Positions 40,559-49,384 of a stretch of DNA of 64,000 nucleotides are shown piece by piece. The notes under the pieces were generated by a model. The model did no database searches, was not told the origin of the DNA, and was given only the letters and a program-made list of their open reading frames with translations. Positions within the stretch are counted from its first letter, which is position 1, and each line of letters opens with the position of its first letter. This DNA is from Chryseobacterium takakiae (GTDB lineage Bacteria > Bacteroidota > Bacteroidia > Flavobacteriales > Weeksellaceae), in contig NZ_FQVO01000003.1 of assembly GCF_900129385.1 (NCBI RefSeq), positions 124,001 to 188,000 of the forward strand, written 5' to 3'. Both the position numbers and the translations under genes were made by a program.

Positions 40559-41227
40559 CTATTTGGTTTTTCTGCTCATAACCCAATCGGAACCCGTAAG
40601 GTTGTAAATTTTCTGGATGTCTTTAAGGATTTTCTCAAAATCAATTTCCAGATCAATAATCTTACCTGTCCTGAGGTCAAACACCCAGCCGTGGACAACA
40701 GGATATTCCTCAAGGATGTATCTTTCCTGTACACAGGCCATTTTAATGACGTTGATGCATTGCTCCTGAACATTAAGTTCAACCAGCCTGTCATAACGTC
40801 GGCCTTCATCTTCAATAGAATCCAGCTCGCTTTGATGAAGTCTGTAAACATCGCGGATGTTTCTAAGCCATGGATTCAGAAGTCCCAAATCTTCGGGCGT
40901 CATGGCTGCTTTTACACCGCCGCAGTTGTAATGACCGCAGACAATAATGTGTTTTACTTTCAGATGTTCTACAGCGTATTGAATAACCGCTGTGGAACTC
41001 ATATCCAATGTATTAACAATATTGGCAATATTTCTGTGGACAAAAACTTCGCCGGGTTTTGCGCCCATCAGTTCTTCTGCGGTTGCCCTGCTGTCGGAAC
41101 ATCCGATGTATAGATAATCTGGATTCTGGGTCTTTGCAAGATCATGAAAGAATTCCGGATTGTCTGCCAGTTTAGACGCTACCCATTTTCTGTTGTTTTC
41201 AAAAATAACTTCGTACGATTGTGACAT
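40559..41227 (-). CDS. Beta-carbonic anhydrase (Can-like)
   Basis: A 222-residue beta-class carbonic anhydrase of the E. coli Can type. Zinc ligands are C43 in IGCSDSRATAE, H99 and C102 in CGHYNCGGVKA; the catalytic dyad is D45/R47. The motif KPGEVFVHRNIANIV follows as in other Can-like enzymes, and the C-terminal half has WVFDLRTGKIIDLEID. It is the first gene of the carbonic anhydrase-SulP group, with a TATTTTTG box at 41299-41306 and a leader of about 65 bases. Confidence 0.95.
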   Translation of the reverse strand: MSQSYEVIFENNRKWVASKLADNPEFFHDLAKTQNPDYLYIGCSDSRATAEELMGAKPGEVFVHRNIANIVNTLDMSSTAVIQYAVEHLKVKHIIVCGHYNCGGVKAAMTPEDLGLLNPWLRNIRDVYRLHQSELDSIEDEGRRYDRLVELNVQEQCINVIKMACVQERYILEEYPVVHGWVFDLRTGKIIDLEIDFEKILKDIQKIYNLTGSDWVMSRKTK

Positions 41228-41298
41228 AATTTTATTGGTATAATTATTTATTTCGTGTAAATTATTTTTAAAATCAATAGACTAAATCAATAATGCTA

Positions 41299-41306
41299 CA
41301 AAAATA
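41299..41306 (-). promoter_or_regulatory. -7 promoter box for the carbonic anhydrase-SulP group
   Basis: TATTTTTG on the minus strand, about 72 bases before ATG 41227. The gap 41228-41503 contains nothing else that I can assign. Confidence 0.45.
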
Positions 41307-41503
41307 GAATTTTTAGTGAAAAATCAATGTTTTTTAACAAAGTTTAATATTAAAATATGCTTAAAATCACATGACATTACCACGATTCATACAAATAATT
41401 TAGATTAAATAAAATTACAAAGTAAAATTAAAAAAATTAGGATTAATTTAAAAAATGCTGCAACTAAATGATTTTTGAAATTCAAATTGTAAAATGCATT
41501 TTA

Positions 41504-42997
41504 CTACTCTGGAAGTTGGCTGTAATTTATACTTTCCATTTTCAGGTTTAAATATTTATTTTCTTGGTTTTTATAAACGGAAGGTGCTTCCAATCCCATA
41601 TATTTCATAATTAGCGGATAAATATAGGTGGTCTGTGTCTGCAAGGTTTCCCGGCCTGTGATTTTATAAACAGAAGGTACTTTATCACCGAACCAGACAA
41701 AAAACGGAACCTGGGTAGACTCTTTAGAGTCAATATGCAGCAGCTTATTTCCCTGTATTTTTAACCCGTGATCGGCAACATAAATAACTACTGAATTTGT
41801 ATTTTTTAGCATGTTGAAAATACTTCCCATAACGTAGTCCGTATATTTTACAGAGCTGTCATAGCAGTCCAATCCTTCGGAATTCCAGGTTGAAGGTAAT
41901 CTGTTGCATGGATTCGGGTGGCTCCCCATGATATGCAGAACCACAAATTTATCTTCTTTATTTGTGATAACATTTTTAAGTTCAGGAACAATTACCTCAT
42001 CATATCCGTTAATCCATTTCTTATTTTTTGAGAGTGAAGCCATTGCCGTTATTCCTCTGGAACTGGCCTGTGTACTAAGCCAGAAAGAATTGTACCCGCT
42101 TTGATTGGCAAGATTAATAACATTATATGAAAGCTTGTCATACCGCTGTTTAAATTCATCCGGATGAATACTGGAGAGCATCAGCGGAACGCTAAGATTG
42201 GTTATTCCTGCGGGGGAAACGGCATGGTCAAAAATCATCATATTTTTGGCTTGCCGGTCTGCATTGGGAGTCGTTCTTTTTCCGTAGCCATATAAGGACA
42301 TATTCTGTTTTCTTTCGGATTCTCCGATAATGAGAATTACATTTTTTACTCCCGGCTGTATTTTTTTGATATTGAATACCGGTACATTCTTTTTAATGGC
42401 ATCAATATCTTTCTGTACTTTCATAGCCATATTAAAATCAGATAGATGATAATATACGTTTTTAATCATTTTTCCGCCTCCTTTATTGCTTATGTATCGG
42501 TGTTTAAGATAAAAAGCACATGGCATTATAATCCATAACGAAGCAATAAAAACAAATTTACCGTTGAATCTGATGATATTGTTTTTAAGATAAATGGCAG
42601 AATACAATAGCAATCCAAAAAAAACTAAAAACAGAAGTGTTGGCAAAATAAACATATAAGACATACTGAAAGCCTCATTCGTATTCGTCTCCAGAATACT
42701 TATAGCCATTCCCACATTAAATCCGGAATGATAAACAAAAAAACAGGATACGGAAATAAGAAAATTGATACTTAGCAGCAAACATAATATGACTGATAGT
42801 ACAGTGGTATATCTATTTTTAAAAAGGAGTGCATTAAAAACAAGAAAAGAAAAGAACATGATCCCGTATTCCAGAATATTTCGGACGCTTTCAAACCATT
42901 CTTTATCGAAAAGTTTCTGAAAAATAAACTGAAAAGAAAGCAAAAGACCTGTAAGGTAAAGTAAAATGATAAGTGCGGGAATTATTTTTTTTAGCAT
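41504..42997 (-). CDS. Phosphoethanolamine transferase-like sulfatase-fold membrane enzyme
   Basis: A 497-residue protein with five N-terminal membrane helices (about 5-165) and a periplasmic alkaline-phosphatase-like domain. Metal- and nucleophile-site motifs are GESERKQNMSLYGYGKRTTPN, the probable nucleophile threonine in AGITNLSVPLMLSS, and VADHGLKIQG near the C-terminus. These are hallmarks of EptA/CptA-type enzymes, which move phosphoethanolamine from phosphatidylethanolamine to lipid A or core sugars. It is the last gene of the minus-strand group starting near 45349, so it probably decorates the surface glycan or lipid A. The exact acceptor is not known. Confidence 0.85.
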   Translation of the reverse strand: MLKKIIPALIILLYLTGLLLSFQFIFQKLFDKEWFESVRNILEYGIMFFSFLVFNALLFKNRYTTVLSVILCLLLSINFLISVSCFFVYHSGFNVGMAISILETNTNEAFSMSYMFILPTLLFLVFFGLLLYSAIYLKNNIIRFNGKFVFIASLWIIMPCAFYLKHRYISNKGGGKMIKNVYYHLSDFNMAMKVQKDIDAIKKNVPVFNIKKIQPGVKNVILIIGESERKQNMSLYGYGKRTTPNADRQAKNMMIFDHAVSPAGITNLSVPLMLSSIHPDEFKQRYDKLSYNVINLANQSGYNSFWLSTQASSRGITAMASLSKNKKWINGYDEVIVPELKNVITNKEDKFVVLHIMGSHPNPCNRLPSTWNSEGLDCYDSSVKYTDYVMGSIFNMLKNTNSVVIYVADHGLKIQGNKLLHIDSKESTQVPFFVWFGDKVPSVYKITGRETLQTQTTYIYPLIMKYMGLEAPSVYKNQENKYLNLKMESINYSQLPE

Positions 42998-43028
42998 GAT
43001 ATTGTGTTTTTTGGTAAGTTTTCAAATA

Positions 43029-43583
43029 CTATACTTTCCGGTTGATATATCCTTTTGTGGCATTTTCTGCCGGAATTATTTTAGCAGGATTTCCAAGAAC
43101 TACGGAATTGGGGGGAACATCAAAATTCACATAAGAATTGGGAACAATCAATACATTATTTCCTATTGTCACAGCTCCTACAATAACCGCATTAGTTCCG
43201 ATCCATACTTCATCACCGATAACAGGAGAGCCTTCATTTTTGCCACGGTTCTGCTGCCCGATAGTCACTCCCTGGGCAATATTGCAGTTTTTTCCGATAA
43301 TCGTATCCGGATTGATGACCAGGCTTCCCCAATGACCAAGATAAAAACCTTCCCCAATTTGTGTTTCAGGATAAATCTGAAAACCATATTTAATCTGGTA
43401 ATGCCGTAAAACGATTCTCCAAAATATATTTAAAAGTCTTATTTTGTGATGTTTCTGAGCCATCCTCAAAATATAAACAAAATGAAGATTGGGATTGATG
43501 CATTTTTTCCAGATTTCAATTCTGGAGAGCCATTTTCCGCTTTCCCGGTAAAAATCTTTTTGAATAATAGAATAATCTGACAT
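43029..43583 (-). CDS. Serine acetyltransferase-like hexapeptide acyltransferase
   Basis: A 184-residue protein (from ATG 43583) with a short N-terminal helix region and a left-handed beta-helix of hexapeptide repeats: LGHWGSLVINPDTIIGKNCNIAQGVTIG and PVIGDEVWIGTNAVIVGAVTIGNNVLIV, ending VVLGNPAKII. Proteins of this shape O- or N-acetylate sugars in glycan loci and were once mislabelled serine acetyltransferases. A longer frame reaches 43694 but overlaps the upstream glycosyltransferase by about 100 bases; ATG 43583 leaves 13 bases between the genes and is preferred. The acceptor sugar is not known. Confidence 0.85.
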   Translation of the reverse strand: MSDYSIIQKDFYRESGKWLSRIEIWKKCINPNLHFVYILRMAQKHHKIRLLNIFWRIVLRHYQIKYGFQIYPETQIGEGFYLGHWGSLVINPDTIIGKNCNIAQGVTIGQQNRGKNEGSPVIGDEVWIGTNAVIVGAVTIGNNVLIVPNSYVNFDVPPNSVVLGNPAKIIPAENATKGYINRKV

Positions 43584-43596
43584 AATGCGTGTTTTT

Positions 43597-44745
43597 TTAA
43601 ACTTCGTCAATAATTTTTTGAAGATGTTCCACCGATTTTTCCAAAACAAACGGAAGCTCAGTCTTTGCAATTCTATTTTTATATTCTTCAGCAATATTTG
43701 TATCGGTAAGAAATTTTTTCATTCCCTCATAAATTCCTTCTTCGGAGTTGGGAGTGATGGTTCCCAGCCTTCCGTCCTCAAGAAGATCCCGTATTCCTGA
43801 AATATCGGTTGCTGAAACCGGTTTGTTGAGGATAAGCGCTTCTGCAATAATGGTGGGAAAACCTTCATGCCTCGATGACATAATATAAAAATCTGCTTTT
43901 TTCAGGTAAGGATAAGGGTTGCTGCTGAAACCATACATTTTTGCCGTCTCCTGAAGACCAAGCCTGTTAAGCTGATCCTGAATGTTATTGAAATCATAGC
44001 CATCTCCAATGATTAGCAGCTGATGTTTGAATCCCTCATCAATCAGTTTTTTATGCACATTCAGCAGTCGGTCATAGCCTTTCTGAGGATATACCGTACC
44101 TACTGTAACAAAAGTGGGGAGATTGTCGGTAAAAGGGTAGTCATGGATTTCGGCGTCTGCTTTTTTCAGCGTATCATTCCTGTCGATGGGATTGAATATT
44201 TTGATAACGGAAGCTTTCTCTGCTTCGTTCTTTGCCAGGTCGTATATCCCGTCACGGAGTTTATTGGAAATTACAAGAATTCTGTCAAACCTGAAAAATT
44301 CACGGATTACCTTTGGTGTATAGCCTTTTACGTTGAAAATATCATTCTGCACCCAAATAATTTTCTTTGAATTTTTCTGCGGACTTGAAAGTATTTCCCG
44401 GTACATTGCATGAATGGCTGCAATTTCCACATCGTATTTTTTATTTTTTAAAATAAATCTGTAGAGCAGAAAAGGAAACCAAAGGAACATTTTCTCATAA
44501 AGTACCCTGAATGCTTTTACGGGAATATCTTTCGGCCTGTTGGTGGTGATCATTTCTCCTTTTATGAGGTAATGCAGCGTTATCCAGGAAGGAATTTCCT
44601 GTAGGTACAGCCCGGAGTAGAGATTCAGGAGAAGATCAATTTCGTATTTATCCGGGGGAAGGTTTTTCAGGAAATTAACCAATACTTTTTCTGCGCCGCC
44701 ATGACGCAGCGAACCTATTCGAATGAGGATTTTTTTCTTTTTCAA
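43597..44745 (-). CDS. Glycosyltransferase family 4 protein
   Basis: A GT-B fold glycosyltransferase of about 382 residues. The N-terminus KKKKILIRIGSLRHGGAEKVLVNFLK is the typical GT4 first strand and glycine-rich loop; the C-terminal half has TVGTVYPQKGYDRLL and the donor-binding block SSRHEGFPTIIAEALILNKPVSATDISGIRDLL with the EX7E acidic pair. I place the start at TTG 44745, which matches the start of the sister protein at 47391. An in-frame ATG at 44841 would overlap the upstream acyltransferase by 62 bases. The donor and linkage cannot be told. Confidence 0.85.
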   Translation of the reverse strand: MKKKKILIRIGSLRHGGAEKVLVNFLKNLPPDKYEIDLLLNLYSGLYLQEIPSWITLHYLIKGEMITTNRPKDIPVKAFRVLYEKMFLWFPFLLYRFILKNKKYDVEIAAIHAMYREILSSPQKNSKKIIWVQNDIFNVKGYTPKVIREFFRFDRILVISNKLRDGIYDLAKNEAEKASVIKIFNPIDRNDTLKKADAEIHDYPFTDNLPTFVTVGTVYPQKGYDRLLNVHKKLIDEGFKHQLLIIGDGYDFNNIQDQLNRLGLQETAKMYGFSSNPYPYLKKADFYIMSSRHEGFPTIIAEALILNKPVSATDISGIRDLLEDGRLGTITPNSEEGIYEGMKKFLTDTNIAEEYKNRIAKTELPFVLEKSVEHLQKIIDEV

Positions 44746-44779
44746 TTTGTTTTTTTCTTTTGTGTTTACGAGAACTAAG

Positions 44780-45349
44780 TTATTTAATTTTTCTCGCTTT
44801 CTTGTACTTATGAGGAAGATTTTCTTTGATATAAGCATCAAGTTTTTTTCTGTCCTTTTCCAGTTCCCTGGGATATTCAGGATTATTTTTTAAAACGATG
44901 TCTCCGTAATCTTCTATTGTACAGAGAAACTGTGCAGGATTTCCGATAAAAACCGTATTATCAGGCATTGATTGCGACAATACGGAATGGGCTCCCAGAA
45001 TACAATTGTTCCCGATTTGCACATCCTGCATAATCACACAGTTCAGGCCGATGGTGCAATTGTTTCCTATTTTTATCCTTCCCAGGATTCTGGCATCTTC
45101 GTAGCCGGGAAGTTTTCTCAGCAAAGTAGTGGTTCCGCCATGATTTACAAACCTGACGCCGGCAGCAATATTTACATCGTCTCCAATTTCAATAAGGTAG
45201 GGTTCGGTTCCGAAAAAAACTTTATCGGGCATGTTAAAATTTCTGCCTACCTTCATGCCTTTATATCTGGCAACCGCAAGGCTGGCTCTATTAAGGAGGG
45301 AATGATAGAATGCGTGCGTTTTTATTAAAACTCTAAATAAAAAAATCAT
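44780..45349 (-). CDS. Hexapeptide acyltransferase (WbbJ/LacA-like)
   Basis: A 189-residue left-handed beta-helix acyltransferase. The repeats include PYLIEIGDDVNIAAGVRFVNHGG, the insertion loop near ILGRIKIGNNCTIGLNCVIMQDVQIGNNCILGAHSVLS, and NTVFIGNPAQFL. Such proteins acetylate sugar hydroxyls or amino groups in surface glycan synthesis. It is the first gene of a minus-strand run leading through the GT4 and serine acetyltransferase-like gene to the EptA-like enzyme. The start at ATG 45349 is preferred to the TTG at 45352. It is divergent from the KAS III gene with only 52 bases between starts. Confidence 0.85.
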   Translation of the reverse strand: MIFLFRVLIKTHAFYHSLLNRASLAVARYKGMKVGRNFNMPDKVFFGTEPYLIEIGDDVNIAAGVRFVNHGGTTTLLRKLPGYEDARILGRIKIGNNCTIGLNCVIMQDVQIGNNCILGAHSVLSQSMPDNTVFIGNPAQFLCTIEDYGDIVLKNNPEYPRELEKDRKKLDAYIKENLPHKYKKARKIK

Positions 45350-45371
45350 CAAAAGTGTACATTTGTTTTGT

Positions 45372-45379
45372 TACTTTTG
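45372..45379 (+). promoter_or_regulatory. -7 promoter box for the KAS III-ACP-SDR cassette
   Basis: TACTTTTG, 22 bases before ATG 45402. It excludes a start at the upstream TTG 45363. Confidence 0.5.
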
Positions 45380-45401
45380 CAAAGAAAGAAAATTTTTTAA
45401 C

Positions 45402-46376
45402 ATGATGAAAATTTCTAAAATAGAATATTATCTTCCTCAGTCTGTGCTCACTAATGATGATCTTGAAAAATTATTTCCGGAATGGAGCTCAGAAAGAATC
45501 CACGAAAAAGTAGGGATTTCCCAGCGCCACATTTCTTCTGATAATGAAACGGTTTTGGATATGGCTGTAAAGTCTTCTGAAAAAGTTTTTGAAAGCTACG
45601 ACCGCAGTAAGGTAGATTTTATTTTATTCTGTACCCAAAGCCCTGATTATTTTCTTCCGACAACCGCCTGCCTTCTTCAGGACCGCCTGAAACTGAGAAA
45701 AAATATTGGCGCTATTGATTTTAATCTCGGCTGCTCTGGTTTTGTGTACGGATTGGCTTTTGCCAAAGGTCTGATTTCTGCAGGAATTGCCAAAAGTATT
45801 CTCCTGGTAACTTCAGAAACCTACAGTAAACATATTCATCCGGAAGATAAGGGGAATCGCAGCATCTTCGGGGACGCCTCCGCATCTGTTATTGTGGAAA
45901 AGGCAGAAAATTACCGCGATTATCAGTTTTGCCTCGGCACGGACGGAAGCGGGGCAGAAAATCTTATCGTGAAAAAAGGAGCTTTTAAAAAAGATTTTGA
46001 ACCTAATCCCGAACATGAATTTAATCCTGAAAATATATACATGAATGGTCCTGAAATTTTTAATTTTACGATTGAAAATATCCCTGGGCTGGTAAAAGAG
46101 ACCTTGATGGTGAACGGAATGGATATGGATGATATTGACCATTTTGTTTTTCATCAGGCGAATTCTTTTATGCTGAATTATTTACGGAAAAAAACGAAAA
46201 TTCCGGCAGATAAATTCTACATTGATATGGAAAAAACAGGAAACACCGTATCTGCAACTATTCCCATTGCCCTGAAAAATATGATGGATAAAGGAATCTT
46301 ACAAGAAGGAGATAAGATCCTTATGGCTGGTTTCGGTGTAGGATATTCCTGGGGCGCAACGGTTATGGAAATGTAA
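45402..46376 (+). CDS. 3-oxoacyl-ACP synthase III family protein
   Basis: A 324-residue KAS III (FabH-like) condensing enzyme that adds an extender unit to an acyl primer. The Cys-His-Asn triad is complete: C111 in FNLGCSGFVYGL, H251 in FVFHQANSF and N281 in EKTGNTVSATIP. The C-terminal GFGVGYSWGATVMEM is typical. It is the first of three genes (KAS III, ACP, SDR) that form a small dedicated acyl-ACP unit inside the glycan locus, on the strand opposite to its neighbours. The likely product is a short acyl chain for sugar decoration, inferred from context. ATG 45402 or 45405 is the start. Confidence 0.93.
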   Translation: MMKISKIEYYLPQSVLTNDDLEKLFPEWSSERIHEKVGISQRHISSDNETVLDMAVKSSEKVFESYDRSKVDFILFCTQSPDYFLPTTACLLQDRLKLRKNIGAIDFNLGCSGFVYGLAFAKGLISAGIAKSILLVTSETYSKHIHPEDKGNRSIFGDASASVIVEKAENYRDYQFCLGTDGSGAENLIVKKGAFKKDFEPNPEHEFNPENIYMNGPEIFNFTIENIPGLVKETLMVNGMDMDDIDHFVFHQANSFMLNYLRKKTKIPADKFYIDMEKTGNTVSATIPIALKNMMDKGILQEGDKILMAGFGVGYSWGATVMEM

Positions 46377-46398
46377 AACAAATTTTAAATTATATTAA

Positions 46399-46632
46399 AT
46401 GAAAACATCTGTTTTTTTAGAAAAACTACAGGAGGAACTCGAAGAAGATGAAACCTTAACTACAGAAACCAATCTGAAATCTTTGGAAAGCTACGATTCA
46501 ATAAGCCTGCTTTCCATTATTGCTTTTGTGGATGAAAATTTCAATAAGAAAATCGACACCAAACATTTTAAAGATATAGAAACGGTTTCGGATCTTATGA
46601 ATGTTATCGGGAAAGAAAATTTTGAAGAGTAA
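46399..46632 (+). CDS. Acyl carrier protein
   Basis: A 77-residue acyl carrier protein. The phosphopantetheine attachment site is the serine in LESYDSISLLSI (S34 by position), in the usual helix-2 start. The sequence is acidic and matches the four-helix ACP length. It lies 22 bases after the KAS III gene and its stop codon overlaps the start of the SDR gene by one base (TAATG), so the three are co-translated. As a second ACP outside the main fatty-acid operon, it is likely dedicated to this cassette. Confidence 0.92.
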   Translation: MKTSVFLEKLQEELEEDETLTTETNLKSLESYDSISLLSIIAFVDENFNKKIDTKHFKDIETVSDLMNVIGKENFEE

Positions 46633-47390
46633 TGGATCCCTTTTCATTAAAAAACAAAGTAATTCTTATTACAGGAGCTTCTTCCGGCATTGGAAGAAGC
46701 TGCTCTGTGGAATGCAGCAAAAGAGGAGCGAATCTTATTCTTGTGGGAAGAAACCATAACGAACTGATGATAACCGTATCCCTGCTTGCTCCCGGAACTA
46801 AAGCCGAGATTATTGCTGCAGATATTACACAAACTGAAAATCTGGAAGCGATGATAGCAGATAAGGTTGCGGACTTAGGCAAAATATCAGGATTTATACA
46901 TTGCGCGGGGATTGAAAAGACATTGCCGCTAAAAAAACATAGTCCGGCACTATACCGCGATATATTTGAGATTAACGTTATCGCAGGCTTTGAAATTGCT
47001 AAAATTTTATCCCTAAAAAAGTATAAAGATGAAACTTCCAGCTTTGTATTTATTGCTTCGGCTGCCGGCCTAGTGGGAGAGCCGGGAAAAGCAGCCTATT
47101 CGGCAAGCAAGGGAGCGGTGATTTCCGGTGTACGTTCTTTGGCGATGGAGCTTTGCAGAAACAATATACGTGTTAACAGCATAAGTCCGGCGATGGTAAA
47201 CACCCCGATTTTAGAAAAGATGTTTGAAGAGATTGGCGAAGAAGCTTCTTCTGAAATTATCAGGAAACACCCTCTGGGAATAGGAAATCCTGAAGACGTG
47301 GCAAACGCCTGTATTTTCCTGCTTTCTGATGCTTCAAAGTGGGTCACCGGAACAAATATGGTGGTTGACGGCGGATATTCTGCACAGTAA
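46632..47390 (+). CDS. Short-chain dehydrogenase/reductase (FabG-like)
   Basis: A 252-residue SDR enzyme. The NAD(P)-binding motif TGASSGIG is at 14-21, the structural NAG-like segment is HCAGIEK, and the catalytic Ser/Tyr/Lys are in FIASAAG and AAYSASKGAV. The C-terminal WVTGTNMVVDGGYSAQ is typical of FabG-type 3-oxoacyl-ACP reductases. With the upstream KAS III and ACP, it would reduce a 3-ketoacyl-ACP to the 3-hydroxyacyl form. The gene ends one base before the convergent glycosyltransferase gene at 47391. A role on a sugar rather than an acyl chain is a less likely alternative. Confidence 0.92.
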   Translation: MDPFSLKNKVILITGASSGIGRSCSVECSKRGANLILVGRNHNELMITVSLLAPGTKAEIIAADITQTENLEAMIADKVADLGKISGFIHCAGIEKTLPLKKHSPALYRDIFEINVIAGFEIAKILSLKKYKDETSSFVFIASAAGLVGEPGKAAYSASKGAVISGVRSLAMELCRNNIRVNSISPAMVNTPILEKMFEEIGEEASSEIIRKHPLGIGNPEDVANACIFLLSDASKWVTGTNMVVDGGYSAQ

Positions 47391-48545
47391 TCAGCTTTTA
47401 CACACCGTGATGATCATTTCTTCAATCCTGTTAAATATTCTTTGATTATCAAACTGGCTTTCAATATCTGTAAGGTTTTCTCTGATCTTAGCAACCAGCT
47501 CGGGATCAGTCAGGAAAGTTTTTATTGCAGAATACATTTCATCTGTTTCATACCTGATAAGATATCCTGTTTTGCGGTCTTTGATCATGAGTCCTACATC
47601 TCCAACATTGGTAGCAATAATAGGTTTCCGGAGGATTAATGCTTCTGCAATTACCAAAGGCCAGGCTTCAGATTCTGAGGGAAGAATAAAATAATCTGCT
47701 TTCCTGATGTAAGGATAAGGATTCATCTGATTTCCTTTTAAAATAAAGGTTTTTTCAACATTGTATTTTACTGCCTGTGAAGTCAGGTTCTTCATTTCAT
47801 CGCCGTCACCTATGATAATGATACTGTGGTGAAATCCTTCATTGATAAGTTTTTTATGGGCTTCAATAAGTTTATGGTACCCTTTCCTGGAATGAAGCCT
47901 TCCGATGGAAACAAAAACGGGTCCTTCAGGGAAGTGTTCCGGTTCCTCTTTTGCCTTAAGTTTAATTTCCTCAACAGGAATAGGGTTGATAATTACACTT
48001 TCTGGCGGGTAATTAAGATCAGGATAGTAATGATGCATCATGTCCTTGATTTTATGGGAACAATAGACCATATGGTCAAACTTGGGAAAACTTTTTAAAA
48101 TTCCCGGTACCAAAGGCTGAAATTTAGGAACATTGATTTCGGAATGAAACCATCCTATTTTCTTCGAATTTTTGTTGGTAGAATTAAGTATTGCATCATA
48201 ATCTCTGTAATCCATGCCGATTTCCACGTCAAAACTATCATTGATAATGCTGTCTGCAATAGAGGGGTTATTTTTCAGCTTCTTCAGTTTTAATCTTCTT
48301 CCTGCAAGCTGGATTTTTTTCAGCAGAGAATTGCTGGAGAAATCTTCTTTTCCCGGAGTAAGATGTATTTTCCTTATGTGTCTAGGGATTTCATCACGCA
48401 GTTTACCCTGGTTGAGCGTAAGACATACAGTCATTTCAAATTGATCAGGATTAAGATTGTTAAGTAAGCTAAGCAATACTTTTTCTACCCCTCCCATTTC
48501 CATAGAACGGTGTCTGAACAATATTTTAATTTTTTTTTCTGACAT
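47391..48545 (-). CDS. Glycosyltransferase family 4 protein
   Basis: A 384-residue GT4 enzyme. N-terminal KIKILFRHRSMEMGGVEKVLLSLLNNL, then SIGRLHSRKGYHKLIEAHKKL at the start of the C-terminal domain, and PSESEAWPLVIAEALILRKPIIATNVGDVG as the donor-binding EX7E block. It resembles the GT4 at 43597 throughout, so the two are paralogs. Its start overlaps the stop of the GT2 gene by one base, so they are coupled. Donor and acceptor are not known. Confidence 0.9.
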   Translation of the reverse strand: MSEKKIKILFRHRSMEMGGVEKVLLSLLNNLNPDQFEMTVCLTLNQGKLRDEIPRHIRKIHLTPGKEDFSSNSLLKKIQLAGRRLKLKKLKNNPSIADSIINDSFDVEIGMDYRDYDAILNSTNKNSKKIGWFHSEINVPKFQPLVPGILKSFPKFDHMVYCSHKIKDMMHHYYPDLNYPPESVIINPIPVEEIKLKAKEEPEHFPEGPVFVSIGRLHSRKGYHKLIEAHKKLINEGFHHSIIIIGDGDEMKNLTSQAVKYNVEKTFILKGNQMNPYPYIRKADYFILPSESEAWPLVIAEALILRKPIIATNVGDVGLMIKDRKTGYLIRYETDEMYSAIKTFLTDPELVAKIRENLTDIESQFDNQRIFNRIEEMIITVCKS

Positions 48546-49384
48546 TATCCGAAGATTGATTGTAAAGTTATCTGTATTTTTTTTCTGATTCTGAAAGGCA
48601 TTTGATGCTGATATTGAAGCAGGTCAAATATTTCGTCAGCACTTGTGTAAAATTCAGGGATTTTTTTTCCGTTGATGATCTTAAGATTTCTTCGTTTCAT
48701 CGTATTGAAGATCACTTGGGCAAAATACTCATGGGATTTCTTTTTGTTCTCATTTTGTGAGATTCCTCCCTCATGGGTTCTGTAAAGATAATTGGTTTCA
48801 TCAATGAACCGCACCTTTCCTTTTTCATACATTTTCAGGTAGAGATCCTGATCTTCACCTATTTTTAATTCAGGATTCATTTTCTCTGTTTTGTCATACA
48901 CAGCCTTCCTGAATCCTACAAAATGTGCAATCTGAATAGGAAAATTAAAAAAATAAAGGTTGCCGTTCGGTATCTGCATGGCAGACCTGAAGGGTGCAAT
49001 TGGTTTAAGATGATGATCACAGATCATAAATCTGGAATAAGTAAGTACGGTATCTTGTTTCGACTGAAACAATTCTATCGATCTTTGGATGGCGGTGGGA
49101 GTAATGGCATCATCAGGATCTACAAATCCGCAGATTTCTCCTTCAGCCAACTCAATAAGCTTACTTTTAGTGACGCCTACGCCGGAATTTTTATCATTTT
49201 CAAAAAACTTAAATCTGGAATCTCCTGAAATGATTTCCCGTATTTTATTTTTCTCGTTTTCAGAGGAAGCATCATCCAGAATAATGGCTTCCCAATCCGT
49301 ATGTGTCTGCTCAAGTATACTTTCATAACAATCCCTGAAGAAATGAGAATTGTTGTAGTGTGCAATAAGAATAGAAAACTTCAT
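48545..49384 (-). CDS. Glycosyltransferase family 2 protein
   Basis: A 279-residue GT-A fold glycosyltransferase from ATG 49384: MKFSILIAHYNNSHFF, then EAIILDDASSENEK, the DXD-like metal-binding motif GFVDPDDAITP, and KIGEDQDLYLKMYEKG near the acceptor site. The longer frame to 49459 overlaps the upstream acyltransferase; ATG 49384 makes an ATGA overlap with its stop codon, which is typical of a coupled pair. It belongs to a three-gene unit (acyltransferase, GT2, GT4). The linkage is not determinable. Confidence 0.9.
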   Translation of the reverse strand: MKFSILIAHYNNSHFFRDCYESILEQTHTDWEAIILDDASSENEKNKIREIISGDSRFKFFENDKNSGVGVTKSKLIELAEGEICGFVDPDDAITPTAIQRSIELFQSKQDTVLTYSRFMICDHHLKPIAPFRSAMQIPNGNLYFFNFPIQIAHFVGFRKAVYDKTEKMNPELKIGEDQDLYLKMYEKGKVRFIDETNYLYRTHEGGISQNENKKKSHEYFAQVIFNTMKRRNLKIINGKKIPEFYTSADEIFDLLQYQHQMPFRIRKKIQITLQSIFG

